Below, one piece after another: positions 17,297 to 25,775 of a stretch of DNA of 64,000 nt. Both the position numbers and the translations under genes were made by a program. The DNA comes from an uncultured Lachnospiraceae bacterium. Lineage in GTDB: Bacteria > Bacillota > Clostridia > Lachnospirales > Lachnospiraceae. The number at the start of each line of letters is the position of its first letter. Position 1 is the stretch's first letter. The notes under the pieces were generated by a model, which saw only the letters and a list, made by a program, of their open reading frames with translations, was not told where the DNA came from and made no database searches. Where the stretch lies: contig CAJTTZ010000015.1 in assembly GCA_910579505.1 (NCBI GenBank), forward strand, positions 13,151-77,150, in the 5' to 3' direction.

Positions 17297-17351
17297 GTAG
17301 TTACTTAGTAACTACAGTGAAGCCGAAGGCTGAACTGATGCCACTTCGGCT
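17297..17351 (+). promoter_or_regulatory. Two leader hairpins abutting a ribosome binding site
   Basis: Hairpin 1 is perfect: gtagttac (17297-17304) and gtaactac (17308-17315). Hairpin 2 has arms agccgaag (17321-17328) and cttcggct (17344-17351), and its last base touches the AAGGAGG ribosome site (17352-17358) of the 38-aa peptide gene. The placement suggests control of translation or mRNA stability. Confidence 0.55.
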
Positions 17352-17367
17352 AAGGAGGAATTCAATT

Positions 17368-17484
17368 ATGGGCATTTTATTATTGGGCGGCTTTCTTGTG
17401 GTAGTGATTATTCCTGTGGTGATTTCCGTGGTATCGGCAGTTGTTTCGGGGATCGCGGCCGCAGTAGATGACGAAGAGGACTGA
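17368..17484 (+). CDS. Single-span membrane peptide (38 aa)
   Basis: Very small predicted membrane protein. Residues 3-32 are one long hydrophobic helix (ILLLGGFLVVVIIPVV continuing through SVVSAVVSG), followed by an acidic tail DDEED. AAGGAGG stands ten bases before ATG 17368, it has its own strong promoter at 17232-17259, structured leader and a terminator at 17505-17539, so it is a genuine single-gene unit rather than a chance frame. No family recognised. The layout (single TM plus charged tail) is common in regulatory or stress-related small membrane proteins, but the role here is unknown. Confidence 0.75.
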   Translation: MGILLLGGFLVVVIIPVVISVVSAVVSGIAAAVDDEED

Positions 17485-17504
17485 TTTTCACAGAGTTAGG
17501 GACA

Positions 17505-17539
17505 GGGCAAGATCCCACAGTGTGGGATTTTGCCCTTTT
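17505..17539 (+). terminator. Terminator of the 38-aa peptide gene
   Basis: Stem gggcaagatcccaca paired with tgtgggattttgccc, tight loop, then tttt. Confidence 0.88.
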
Positions 17540-17636
17540 GATGCGCAGGCCCGCATAGGAAAGGATACTGTTTCACGGCATACGGGTCGCGCGGCGGGCA
17601 GGGATGCCCTGCTTGCTTATAGAGGAGGGAAGGAAA

Positions 17637-19298
17637 GTGGAATCCAAAAATTTTATCGAGCAGATTATAGATAAGGATCTTGCAGAAGGTGTTTACGACA
17701 CCGTGCATACGAGGTTCCCGCCTGAGCCCAACGGATATCTGCATATCGGACATGCCAAGAGCATATTGCTTAATTACGGGCTGGCGTCTGAATATGGCGG
17801 GAAATTCAATATGCGTTTTGACGACACGAACCCCACCAAGGAAAAGAGTGAGTTTGTGGAGTCGATCAAGGCTGATGTAAAATGGCTGGGAGCGGATTAT
17901 GAGGAACGGCTTTTCTTTGCGTCCGACTATTTCGACCAGATGTATGAAGGCGCGGTTAAGCTGATAAAAAAGGGCAAGGCATATGTGTCTGACCTGACGG
18001 CGGACGAAATGCGCGAGTACCGTGGCACACTGACGGAGCCGGGCAGGGACGACCCGAACAGGGAGCGCAGTGTGGAGGAAAACCTGCAGCTATTTGAGGA
18101 GATGAAGGAAGGAAAATACGCGGACGGGGAGAAAACCCTGCGCGCAAAAATCGACATGTCCTCGCCGAATATCAATATGCGCGATCCGATTCTGTACCGT
18201 GTGGCACATCTGTCCCACCAGAATACGGGGGACAAATGGTGCATTTACCCGATGTACGACTATGCGCATCCCATAGAGGACGCGATTGAGGGGATTACCC
18301 ATTCCATCTGTACACTGGAGTTTGAGGATCACAGGCCGCTCTATAACTGGGTGGTGACGGAGCTGGAGTACCCGCATCCGCCAAAGCAGATTGAGTTTGC
18401 GAAAATGTACTTGACCAATGTGGTCACAGGCAAGAGATATATTAAGAAGCTGGTGGAGGACGGTATCGTGGACGGCTGGGATGATCCCAGGCTGGTGTCC
18501 ATCGCTGCGCTTCGCAGACGCGGTTTCACTCCCGAATCAATCCGGCTTTTTGTGGAACTTTGCGGTGTGTCCAAGGCAAATTCCTCAGCGGAATATTCCA
18601 TGCTTGAGTATTGTATCAGAGAGGATTTGAAAATGAAACGCCCGCGGATTATGGCGGTGACTGATCCTGTCAAACTGGTTATCGACAATTACCCGGAAGG
18701 GGAAACGGAGTGGCTGCCAGTGGTGAATAACCCGGAGAATGAGTCGCTCGGTTCCAGGGAGGTACCTTTTAGCAGGGAGCTTTATATTGAGAGAGAAGAT
18801 TTCATGGAGGAGCCGCCGAAGAAATATTTCCGTCTTTTCCCCGGCAATGAGGTTCGGCTTATGGGCGCGTATTTCGTGAAGTGTGAAAGCTACGAGAAGG
18901 ACGATGCGGGAAATGTGACGGTGGTGCACTGCACCTACGATCCGGCTTCCAGGGGCGGAAACAGCCCGGACGGACGAAAGGTCAAGGGAACGATCCACTG
19001 GGTATCCGCGGCGGAGTCCGTGAAAGCCGAAGTCAGGCTTTACGAGAATATCATTGACGAGGAGAAGGGCGTTTACAACGAGGACGGAAGCTTAAACCTG
19101 AATCCTAATTCGCTGACTGTTTTGAAGGAGTGCCGGATTGAGCCGTCTGTTAAGGATGCGAAGGCATATGACAGCTTTCAGTTTGTCAGACAGGGGTTTT
19201 TCTGTGTGGACTGCAGGGATTCCAAGCCGGAAAATCTTGTTTTTAACAGAATTGTTTCTCTTAAAAGCTCATATGTCTTGCCGAAATCGGGAAATTAG
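17637..19298 (+). CDS. glnS: Glutaminyl-tRNA synthetase
   Basis: Class I synthetase charging tRNA-Gln directly. It is 553 residues, matching the usual length. The PPEPNGYLHIGHAKS signature (HIGH motif) is at about residue 25. The KMSKS-like loop reads VVTGKR, unlike the VMSKR of proteobacterial enzymes; I recall the same form in other clostridial GlnRS, so it is probably a lineage variant. C-terminal anticodon-binding beta-barrels contain PPKKYFRLFPGNEVRL. The start chosen is GTG 17637, eight or so bases after GGAGGGAAGG; an upstream ATG at 17604 has no ribosome site. A 120-base gap to DUF2225 contains a smaller structured stretch. Confidence 0.95.
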   Translation: MESKNFIEQIIDKDLAEGVYDTVHTRFPPEPNGYLHIGHAKSILLNYGLASEYGGKFNMRFDDTNPTKEKSEFVESIKADVKWLGADYEERLFFASDYFDQMYEGAVKLIKKGKAYVSDLTADEMREYRGTLTEPGRDDPNRERSVEENLQLFEEMKEGKYADGEKTLRAKIDMSSPNINMRDPILYRVAHLSHQNTGDKWCIYPMYDYAHPIEDAIEGITHSICTLEFEDHRPLYNWVVTELEYPHPPKQIEFAKMYLTNVVTGKRYIKKLVEDGIVDGWDDPRLVSIAALRRRGFTPESIRLFVELCGVSKANSSAEYSMLEYCIREDLKMKRPRIMAVTDPVKLVIDNYPEGETEWLPVVNNPENESLGSREVPFSRELYIEREDFMEEPPKKYFRLFPGNEVRLMGAYFVKCESYEKDDAGNVTVVHCTYDPASRGGNSPDGRKVKGTIHWVSAAESVKAEVRLYENIIDEEKGVYNEDGSLNLNPNSLTVLKECRIEPSVKDAKAYDSFQFVRQGFFCVDCRDSKPENLVFNRIVSLKSSYVLPKSGN

Positions 19299-19321
19299 GG
19301 TAAGATATACAAGAAAGCAAT

Positions 19322-19383
19322 GAGTAGTGCGCAGACAGCCCGTGAGCGAGGAAAACCGAAGGTTTTTCGAGCAGGCACTGCGG
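19322..19383 (+). repeat. Structured intergenic stretch between glnS and the DUF2225 gene
   Basis: Imperfect stems gagtagtgcgcaga with aggcactgc, and inner gcgaggaaaacc with ggtttttcgagc around a GAA loop. It starts 24 bases after the glnS stop and resembles the other stop-adjacent elements in plan, though not clearly in sequence. Confidence 0.45.
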
Positions 19384-19418
19384 AATATATATAAATATAA
19401 TTCGGGGAGGATAAAGAA

Positions 19419-20288
19419 ATGGCAGGACTGTTATCGGGGTTAGAGCAGTTTGGACTGAGCAATCTGGAAAGTATGGATCTCTATGAGACACCGAAAAAGC
19501 CGGAAGAAGGCGGAGAAGGAGGTCAGGCGGCTGCGCATGTTGTGCAGGAGCAGGATTTCCTCTTTGATAAATCTTTTACCTGTCCGCTCTGCGACAGGGA
19601 ATTTAAGGCAAGAACCGTTAAGATCGGTAAGGCGAAGCTTGCAGGGAGCGATCTGGACCTTCGTCCCAGATACGAACAGATTGATCTTTTGAAATATGAT
19701 GTGATTATGTGCCCGTCCTGTGGCTATGCGTCACTGAGCAGATTTTTCAAGTACCTGACTTCTCCCCAGGCGAAGAATATACAGAAGGCGATTTCTGCAA
19801 ACTTTAAGCCGCAGAAAGAGACGGCGGAGACATATACCTATGATGAGGCTCTGGAGCGTTACAAGATGGCGCTGGCCAATGCGATTGTCAAGCAGACGAA
19901 GGCAAGTGAAAAGGCATATATTTGTCTGAAAACGGCTTGGCTCCTCCGGGGTCAGGCGGAACATCTGGATCCGGCTGAGGAGGGCTACGAGGAGAAGAAG
20001 AACCAATGCCAGGCTGAGGAAGAAGAGTTCCTGAGGAATGCGCTGGAAGGATTTTTGGCGGCGAGACAGACGGAGAGTTTCCCCATGTGCGGCATGGATG
20101 AACCTACGGTTGATTTCCTGATCGCTGTGACAGCGATGCGTTTTGAGCAGTATGATGTGGCGAGCCGCCTGATCACAGGCCTTATCACTTCCAAAACTGC
20201 GAATCCCCGTATGAAGGATAAGGCGAGGGATGTGAAGGATATGATTATGAAAAAGATTAAGGAAAAGAATGCCGCTACCAGAAAATAA
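19419..20288 (+). CDS. DUF2225 family zinc-ribbon/TPR-like protein
   Basis: Cytoplasmic protein of 289 residues. A two-part zinc site is visible: CPLCDREF at about residue 52 and CPSCGYASLSRFF at about 97, characteristic of DUF2225. The rest is helical with repeats like TPR motifs (ALERYKMALANAIVK and EEEFLRNALEGFLAAR). Function is unknown; the family is common in clostridia. GGGGAGG precedes ATG 19419. A terminator at 20295-20325 separates it from the convergent TetR gene. Confidence 0.88.
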   Translation: MAGLLSGLEQFGLSNLESMDLYETPKKPEEGGEGGQAAAHVVQEQDFLFDKSFTCPLCDREFKARTVKIGKAKLAGSDLDLRPRYEQIDLLKYDVIMCPSCGYASLSRFFKYLTSPQAKNIQKAISANFKPQKETAETYTYDEALERYKMALANAIVKQTKASEKAYICLKTAWLLRGQAEHLDPAEEGYEEKKNQCQAEEEEFLRNALEGFLAARQTESFPMCGMDEPTVDFLIAVTAMRFEQYDVASRLITGLITSKTANPRMKDKARDVKDMIMKKIKEKNAATRK

Positions 20289-20294
20289 TAGAAC

Positions 20295-20325
20295 GGCGGA
20301 GCCGATGATCCGGCTCCGCCTTTTT
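20295..20325. terminator. Bidirectional terminator between DUF2225 gene and tetR-type gene
   Basis: Ten-base stem ggcggagccg/cggctccgcc followed by ttttt on the plus strand; it lies between convergent genes. Confidence 0.9.
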
Positions 20326-20336
20326 GATTGATTTTA

Positions 20337-20939
20337 TCAGCGGTAGGAAAGCGCTTTTAACATATTCAGGTAGGAACAGCTCTCCTCGTAAAGCATATCG
20401 GGATGGAAAGACGAATCCAGAAAACGGGCGTCCATCAGTCCGTCAAGCGTATAGGTGACCATCTGATCCAACTTTTCATAGTCCACTTCACTCTTAAACA
20501 GCGAGCGGTCGCTCTGGTTTTTCAGTACGGCCTGCATGTCGCCGAGCACATTTTTCTGGCGCTCAATGGCCATAAGCGCCTCGCTTACGTCCTCAATACG
20601 GCAGCGGTCAAGGAACTGCTGCATGTAAGGGTAGTTTTTGAGCACCTGCATTTTGGCATACTCCATCTGACGGCGGATCTCAAAGTAATCCCGTTCTTTG
20701 GAGGAAACGCCGCCGGTCAATTCAAGTTTCATAAAACGTACACTGTAGTCGTAGAGGAAACTGTAAAGTCCCAGCTTACTCCCGAAATAATGAAATAAAA
20801 GACCCTTACTGATACCTGCTTCACTTACAATATCGTCCGTACTGGCATGTTTATAGCCGCCTATAGAAAATACTTTTAAAGCGGCATTAATCATGCGGTC
20901 CTGTTTTTCTTTTTTTAAATCAAAAAATTTCTCGTTCAT
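20337..20939 (-). CDS. TetR/AcrR family transcriptional regulator
   Basis: Repressor of 200 residues. The N-terminal helix-turn-helix covers about residues 10-55 (RMINAALKVFSIGGYKHASTDDIVSEAGISKGLLFHYF). The C-terminal ligand domain is unassigned. The start at 20939 is preceded by GGGGAGAA; codons further upstream would place the operator inside the gene. The palindrome TGACC-N5-GGTCA at 20963-20977 covers the predicted transcription start, so autorepression is likely. The divergent neighbour is the acidic small protein gene at 21181, too far (200 bases) to be certain it is a target. No transporter adjoins it. Confidence 0.92.
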   Translation of the reverse strand: MNEKFFDLKKEKQDRMINAALKVFSIGGYKHASTDDIVSEAGISKGLLFHYFGSKLGLYSFLYDYSVRFMKLELTGGVSSKERDYFEIRRQMEYAKMQVLKNYPYMQQFLDRCRIEDVSEALMAIERQKNVLGDMQAVLKNQSDRSLFKSEVDYEKLDQMVTYTLDGLMDARFLDSSFHPDMLYEESCSYLNMLKALSYR

Positions 20940-20962
20940 GTTCTCCCCAATTCTACATAAAT

Positions 20963-20977
20963 TGACCTTTTTGGTCA
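20963..20977. promoter_or_regulatory. Palindromic operator of the TetR-type gene
   Basis: Perfect inverted repeat TGACC-TTTTT-GGTCA, located at the predicted +1 of the minus-strand promoter (TTGAAT 21012-21007, TATAGT 20989-20984, spacing 17). Confidence 0.7.
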
Positions 20978-20983
20978 TTTATA

Positions 20984-21012
20984 ACTATAGCACAACACTG
21001 CAGGGGATTCAA
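20984..21012 (-). promoter_or_regulatory. Sigma-A promoter of the TetR-type gene
   Basis: Minus-strand TTGAAT and TATAGT with 17-base spacing, directly upstream of the palindrome at 20963-20977. Confidence 0.65.
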
Positions 21013-21180
21013 TGTCCTGTGAAAAACTAGTTTTTAGAAAATTTCAGGCCACAAGATGTTGTGCCTAAAATGCAGTTTTAATAAAGTTTTCTCTTTTTTT
21101 ATACATATTCTCTTTTCATTTTCACAAAATAGTATTAATATAATGGTAATAGGAACTGAGACGGTGAAAGGAGAACACTG

Positions 21181-21528
21181 ATGGCGAAAAAATTCGGTAA
21201 GTTATTGATGGTGACAGCGGCTCTTGGCGCCGTAGCGGGAGGTGCGTACTATTACCTGAAGGGCAGGGACGCGCTGATGGACGACGATTTTGATGACGAT
21301 GAAGACTTCGACAATTTCGACGAGGATCTGGAGGAGAGCGAGACAGACCGTAACTACGTGGACCTTGACCTGGGCAAGACAGAGGAGAGCAGCGCGAAGA
21401 CGGAGTTTAAGGAAGGCATTCAGGCGGCGAAGGCTGAGGCGACAGACAAGGTTGTCGGTGGTGTGAAGAAAGTGGAAGAGTTCTTCGATGATGACGACGA
21501 GAGCGATGGCTCCATGGATGCGATGTAA
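21181..21528 (+). CDS. Unknown acidic protein with N-terminal membrane helix (115 aa)
   Basis: No family recognised. A short basic N-terminus (MAKKFGK) and a hydrophobic stretch (about 8-26) are followed by a strongly acidic region (DDDFDDDEDFDNFDEDLEE), then a lysine/alanine helix and a second acidic end. It could be a membrane-tethered acidic protein. AAGGAG precedes the ATG and TATAAT at 21139-21144 provides a -10. A good terminator at 21544-21577 makes it a single-gene unit. Confidence 0.8.
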   Translation: MAKKFGKLLMVTAALGAVAGGAYYYLKGRDALMDDDFDDDEDFDNFDEDLEESETDRNYVDLDLGKTEESSAKTEFKEGIQAAKAEATDKVVGGVKKVEEFFDDDDESDGSMDAM

Positions 21529-21543
21529 TAGCCACATAGAAAA

Positions 21544-21577
21544 AACAAGTGCTCCCGTTGGGAGCATTTGTTTTTCT
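21544..21577 (+). terminator. Terminator after the acidic small protein gene
   Basis: Stem aacaagtgctccc paired with gggagcatttgtt, loop gtt, followed by ttt. Confidence 0.88.
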
Positions 21578-21613
21578 GTGATATTAACGGGCAAACGGAA
21601 TGGTCTGTCCTTT

Positions 21614-22375
21614 TTATTTATTCGCCTGATACGGCGGATCAGCGGGATATCCGCCTTTTAGTTTCTGCATACCGCGCTGGATGGCGTCTCTGGAGTTTTT
21701 CCAGTCTGCGTCCTTGTTGCGGTAGTCGAATTTTTCTACCATCCAGGAGACGTCCTCCGACAGACGCGCCATATTCTCTTCCATCAGCGGGAAAACCATA
21801 TCATAAAATTCTTTTTTCTCCTTGTCATTGAGCCGGCTGTCCGCCGCTTCACACAGGTCGCCGAAATGGTGCAGGCAGAAGCCTTTGCTCTCTTTTATTT
21901 TTGCGCGAAATTCCGCGTCCTTTTTAAACATGACGAAAAAGGTGTCCAGATAGCGTTCGTAAGTGTCTGCATAACGTTTGCAGATATAGCATGACGCTTC
22001 CTTTTCAGCGGTCCAGATACCGATAGGGTTGGTGCGCTGCGTCTGTTTTTTGAATTTATCCTTTAAGGAAGTTTTTCCGGGCGCAAATGCCTTTATTTTC
22101 TCATGGAGTTCCCGGTTCATGCGCTGGTAATGCGTTTTCAGGATCCAGGCGTTTCCAAGCGTGTTGCCATAGTCGAACATTTTCTTAAAATGGTTCCGGC
22201 AGAATCCTTCCTGATCTGTTTGCTCCCTCACGTCGCTTTCCATATAGGAAGAGCCGGAGCCGAGGACAAAGTCCAAAAGGTCCTGTTCCACATTGCGCTC
22301 GATAAAGCAAAAGGGGCACTCGTCCTGTTCGTTTATGGCGTCGTTTAAGGGGATTGTGTAGAGTTTTTCTTTCAT
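21614..22375 (-). CDS. DUF6062 family protein
   Basis: Soluble protein of 253 residues with two similar Cys/His clusters: CPFCFIERN with FCRNHFKKMFDYG, and CYICKRYADTYER with FCLHHFGDLCEAA. This paired CxxC...CxxH pattern suggests two metal- or cofactor-binding half-domains. The family assignment is from recollection; function is unknown. The start at 22375 has AAGGAG about ten bases ahead (minus strand); the longer frame to 22612 overlaps the divergent HAD gene and is not used. Confidence 0.82.
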   Translation of the reverse strand: MKEKLYTIPLNDAINEQDECPFCFIERNVEQDLLDFVLGSGSSYMESDVREQTDQEGFCRNHFKKMFDYGNTLGNAWILKTHYQRMNRELHEKIKAFAPGKTSLKDKFKKQTQRTNPIGIWTAEKEASCYICKRYADTYERYLDTFFVMFKKDAEFRAKIKESKGFCLHHFGDLCEAADSRLNDKEKKEFYDMVFPLMEENMARLSEDVSWMVEKFDYRNKDADWKNSRDAIQRGMQKLKGGYPADPPYQANK

Positions 22376-22509
22376 GGGTAAGGCTCCTTTCGTGGATGAC
22401 GGATAAGATATTCTTACTGTCAAGTATAGCATCCCGGAGGAAAGAAGAAAAGGGAGAGTGCGGTTTAAAAATTTCACTTTCCAAGAATCGGAGACAGTCG
22501 GGCAGAGTG

Positions 22510-22539
22510 TTGCACAGTACGGGGGATAGATGATATAAT
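22510..22539 (+). promoter_or_regulatory. Sigma-A promoter of the HAD-IIA gene (extended -10)
   Basis: TTGCAC at 22510-22515 and TATAAT at 22534-22539, spacing 18, with TG one base before the -10. Confidence 0.7.
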
Positions 22540-22568
22540 AGCCGCAAAAGAAATGAGGGGTTATATTT

Positions 22569-23390
22569 ATGCAGCCAGACATTCCTAATGTAAACGAAGA
22601 TCCAGAGGGCATCCTTTCCCAGGTGAAATGTTTTGCGCTCGATATGGACGGTACGATCTACCTTGGAGAGCGGTGGATCGACGGCGCAAAAGCGTTTCTG
22701 GAGCGCATAGAGGCGTCCGGGAGAAACTATGTCTTTTTGACCAACAATTCTTCCAAAAACGCGGCGGTCTATGTGGAGAAACTTGAGCGGATGGGGCTCT
22801 TCGTTGGGGAGGAGAAAATCGTCACTTCAGGGCAGGCGACGATCCATTATCTGAAACGGTATTTTCCGGGTAAAAAGGTATTTCTTTTAGGGAACGCGCT
22901 TCTGCGGGAAGAGTTTCTGCAGGCGGGTATTGCTTTGGAGGAGGAATGCCCGGAAGTGGTGGTGACGGCTTTTGATACGTCGCTTGACTATCAGAAAATG
23001 TGTAAGGTCTGTGATTTTGTACGAGCGGGCCTCCCTTATCTGGCAACCCATCCGGACTATAACTGCCCGACGGAGGATGGTTTTATCCCGGACGCCGGCG
23101 CCATTCACGCGTTTATTAACGCCTCGGCTTTCCGCTATCCCGACAGGGTGATCGGCAAGCCGAATGCGGATATCATAGACTATTTGACCACTAGGGTCAA
23201 CGTTGAGAGAAGCCACATTGCCATGGTGGGAGACCGCCTGTACACAGATATTGCCGCGGGCAGAAACCATGGTTTAAAAAGTGTACTGGTTTTGAGCGGC
23301 GAGGCGTCTTTGGAGGATGTCCAAAGTGCAGAGGTAAGGCCTCATCTGATTTTTTCATCGGTGCGGGAGATGATTCCCTTTCTGCTATAA
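22569..23390 (+). CDS. HAD-IIA family sugar-phosphatase (NagD-like)
   Basis: Phosphatase of 273 residues. HAD motif I is FALDMDGTIYLGE (nucleophile Asp), motif II includes FLTNNSS, motif III GKPNADII supplies Lys, and motif IV MVGDRLYTDI binds Mg. The C2-type cap between motifs II and III marks class IIA (NagD, PNPase-like). The natural substrate is not evident. It has its own promoter; the EAL gene follows 145 bases later in the same direction. Confidence 0.93.
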   Translation: MQPDIPNVNEDPEGILSQVKCFALDMDGTIYLGERWIDGAKAFLERIEASGRNYVFLTNNSSKNAAVYVEKLERMGLFVGEEKIVTSGQATIHYLKRYFPGKKVFLLGNALLREEFLQAGIALEEECPEVVVTAFDTSLDYQKMCKVCDFVRAGLPYLATHPDYNCPTEDGFIPDAGAIHAFINASAFRYPDRVIGKPNADIIDYLTTRVNVERSHIAMVGDRLYTDIAAGRNHGLKSVLVLSGEASLEDVQSAEVRPHLIFSSVREMIPFLL

Positions 23391-23535
23391 TGGGGCGCTG
23401 CTTTGCTGCCGATATATGTTGCGGCAAAAACCGACGGGCGCTGGCTGTTTAAAGAACGCTTCATGCTGCCGCAATTTCCGGGATCATATAAACTGGCGGA
23501 TTCCGCCGTTTTCGACAGAAAGGAGTAGTACCGGC

Positions 23536-25419
23536 ATGAATATACAGGCACAGATGTGTGGAATTATTCTGCTTGTGACGATGTTTTTATTTTATAGAAG
23601 ATATCAGTCGCTGAAGCTTGGTACCCAGATTATGTTTCAGGTGCTTCTGTTTGGCATGTTGTTTTGTGTGCTGTGCGATATGCTTTCCATTTGGGCCATT
23701 GTCAGACTTTTGTTAGACCACAGGGGGCTGGTGCTGGCGATCTGCAAGCTGTATCTGGTTTCTCTTGTCCTGGTCGGACTTCTGGGATTTCTGTATGAGT
23801 GTTCCGATGTGTATGAAGGGCAGAAAAAGTTTTTGCGCGTAGCCGCAGTTGGAACAGGGATCTGGCTGGCGGAGAGTATTGTGATAGCCTGTCTGCCGAT
23901 TGGCATATATAAGATGGGCCGGGTAGTGTACACGGCGGGGCCGGCGGTGCTTTCGACTTATGCTTTCGCGGGAAGTTTTGTCGTTTTCAATGTTATATTT
24001 ACGATTGCGCATCGGAAGCAGGCGAATGCCAGAAGAAGCCAGGTGATTCTGTGCTGGATGGCTATATGGTTCGGGGCGGCGTTTGTGCAGTTTTTAAACA
24101 ATGAACTTCTGCTGATGGGCTATGCGGGGGCGCTGGGCATTCTGGTAATCTTTTTCCGGCTGGAGAACCCGGAATATCTGACGGATCGGGTAACCGGCCT
24201 GTATAATCAGGAGGGGCTGCTGCTGTATGCCAGAAAACTCTATAACAGGAAAAAGAATTTCTCCCTGCTCTCTATCTGGTGGAACCTTGGAGTCAGCCAG
24301 GCCGACGAGGGTGCAAGGGAGCAGGCAGTGATGGCGGCCTTTGCCAGACGGCTTCCGAAGCTCGACAATACAAGGGTGTTTAAGATGGCTGACGACGAGG
24401 TGTGGATGGTTTTTGAAGATCTGGACCATGTGGAGGATACTATCGAGAAGGTCAAAAACTTTGTGGAGTATGGCAGGAGGGAGCTTGGCGGTATGGCGCA
24501 GGCGGCGTTCACCTATATGCCGGACGCGGCTATGGTGGGCGACTATCAGGAAATGGTGCATCTGATGCAGTACGCCAGATGGAAAAGCAGCGACCACAGC
24601 ACGACCAATTTCAAGGAAGTGGATTCCGATTTCGTGGAGCAGATGCGGAAAGAAAAGAGCATGGAGCAGATGCTCGACGAGGCGATGAAGGAAGACCGTA
24701 TCGAGGTATTCTACCAGCCGATTTATTCCACCAAGGCGAAAAAATTTGTGAGTGCGGAGGCGCTGGTGAGAATGCGTGACCGGGACGGAAATCTTGTGCC
24801 GCCGGGCGCGTTTATCGCCGTGGCGGAGGCGAACGGCAAGATCCTGCAGCTCGGGGAAATCGTGTTCGAGAAGGTGTGCCGTTTCTTTACGAAGGAACAG
24901 CTGGAGCAGTACGGGCTGCATTATATAGAAGTAAACCTGTCAGTTGTCCAGTGCGGCTATCCGGGGCTGGCGGACGATTACATAGGGATTATGGAAAAAT
25001 ACCAGATCAACCCCAAATACATCAATCTGGAGATCACGGAGTCCGCGTCCATGGCGGCCAAAAAGACGCTTCTTGAAAATATGCGAAGGCTGATGGAGTA
25101 CGGGGTGTATTTTTCGCTGGATGATTTTGGCACAGGGCAGTCCAATCTGAATTATATTGTGGATATGCCGGTCAATATCGTGAAGTTTGACCGGGAAATG
25201 AGTCAGGCATTCTTTCAGGACGAGAAGGCAAAGTATGTTATGAATGCCGCAATGCAGATGATCCACGGTATGAAACTGAAAATTGTGTCGGAGGGAATCG
25301 AGACCGAAGAGCAGTATCTTGCCATGGAAGAGCTTTCCATTGACTATATTCAGGGTTACTATTTCTCAAAGCCGTTACCTGAGGCGGCGTTTCTGGCATT
25401 CCTGCAGAGCAGGCAGTAA
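23536..25419 (+). CDS. Membrane EAL-domain cyclic-di-GMP phosphodiesterase
   Basis: Protein of 627 residues. The N-terminal half has about seven hydrophobic segments (about 1-215). Residues about 225-365 look like a degenerate GGDEF-like domain (TDRVTGLYNQEGLLLYAR) with no GGDEF motif, so no synthase activity is expected. The C-terminal EAL domain (about 380-620) has its catalytic residues: SAEALVR, EVNLS, LEITES, DDFGTG, VKFDREM, SEGIET and the final QGYYFSKPL. It should hydrolyse c-di-GMP. AAGGAG precedes ATG 23536; the longer upstream frame lacks a ribosome site. A large inverted repeat begins 15 bases after the stop. Confidence 0.92.
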   Translation: MNIQAQMCGIILLVTMFLFYRRYQSLKLGTQIMFQVLLFGMLFCVLCDMLSIWAIVRLLLDHRGLVLAICKLYLVSLVLVGLLGFLYECSDVYEGQKKFLRVAAVGTGIWLAESIVIACLPIGIYKMGRVVYTAGPAVLSTYAFAGSFVVFNVIFTIAHRKQANARRSQVILCWMAIWFGAAFVQFLNNELLLMGYAGALGILVIFFRLENPEYLTDRVTGLYNQEGLLLYARKLYNRKKNFSLLSIWWNLGVSQADEGAREQAVMAAFARRLPKLDNTRVFKMADDEVWMVFEDLDHVEDTIEKVKNFVEYGRRELGGMAQAAFTYMPDAAMVGDYQEMVHLMQYARWKSSDHSTTNFKEVDSDFVEQMRKEKSMEQMLDEAMKEDRIEVFYQPIYSTKAKKFVSAEALVRMRDRDGNLVPPGAFIAVAEANGKILQLGEIVFEKVCRFFTKEQLEQYGLHYIEVNLSVVQCGYPGLADDYIGIMEKYQINPKYINLEITESASMAAKKTLLENMRRLMEYGVYFSLDDFGTGQSNLNYIVDMPVNIVKFDREMSQAFFQDEKAKYVMNAAMQMIHGMKLKIVSEGIETEEQYLAMEELSIDYIQGYYFSKPLPEAAFLAFLQSRQ

Positions 25420-25433
25420 GCCGGACTTATAAA

Positions 25434-25561
25434 GCGGGCATAAGCAGATTCGAGATGCGCTGCATCTCTCATTCGCGTTGCTCGTCATAAGGCTTCCAAA
25501 ATATCCCCTCATGCAGGCATGAAGCATATTTCGTAATCCTTCTGACTCTGCTTATGCGCGC
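25434..25561 (+). repeat. Multi-arm inverted repeat after the EAL gene (family B)
   Basis: Outer arms 25434-25448 (gcgggcataagcaga) and 25547-25561 (tctgcttatgcgcgc) pair over about 14 bases. Interior hairpins are gagatgc/gcatctc (25452-25468) and an aatat...tcatgc/gcatga...atatt stem (25499-25530). The outer AAGCAGA/TCTGCTT matches the arms after thl and hbd. It starts 15 bases after the upstream stop. Confidence 0.75.
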
Positions 25562-25636
25562 ATGTGCAAAGTGCATAAACTGCCTGTATAATTTCTATCT
25601 AAAATGGCAAAAATGGAAACAAATAGAAAAAACCTC

Positions 25637-25665
25637 TTGTCAGAATGACGGGATGGTGTTATATT
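25637..25665 (+). promoter_or_regulatory. Sigma-A promoter of the maltodextrin-type ABC operon
   Basis: TTGTCA at 25637-25642 and TATATT at 25660-25665 with 17-base spacing, just upstream of the operator cluster at 25679-25728. Confidence 0.7.
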
Positions 25666-25678
25666 AAGTTCAAACAAA

Positions 25679-25728
25679 TGGAAACGTTACCGGGGACGTT
25701 GCCGATACCGTTACCGCAAACGTTTCCA
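25679..25728. promoter_or_regulatory. Cluster of LacI-type operators before the ABC operon
   Basis: Four CG-centred motifs in 50 bases: gaaacgttac, ggacgttgcc, taccgttacc and gcaaacgtttcc. The outer arms tggaaacgtt (25679-25688) and aacgtttcca (25719-25728) are exact inverted repeats. LacI/MalR/CcpA proteins bind CG-centred palindromes of this kind; the LacI gene at 30693 is the obvious candidate. Position downstream of the -10 fits repression. Confidence 0.7.
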
Positions 25729-25775
25729 GAACAACAAACCAACATTTCAATTACTGAAAGGGAGAGGAAAAAACA

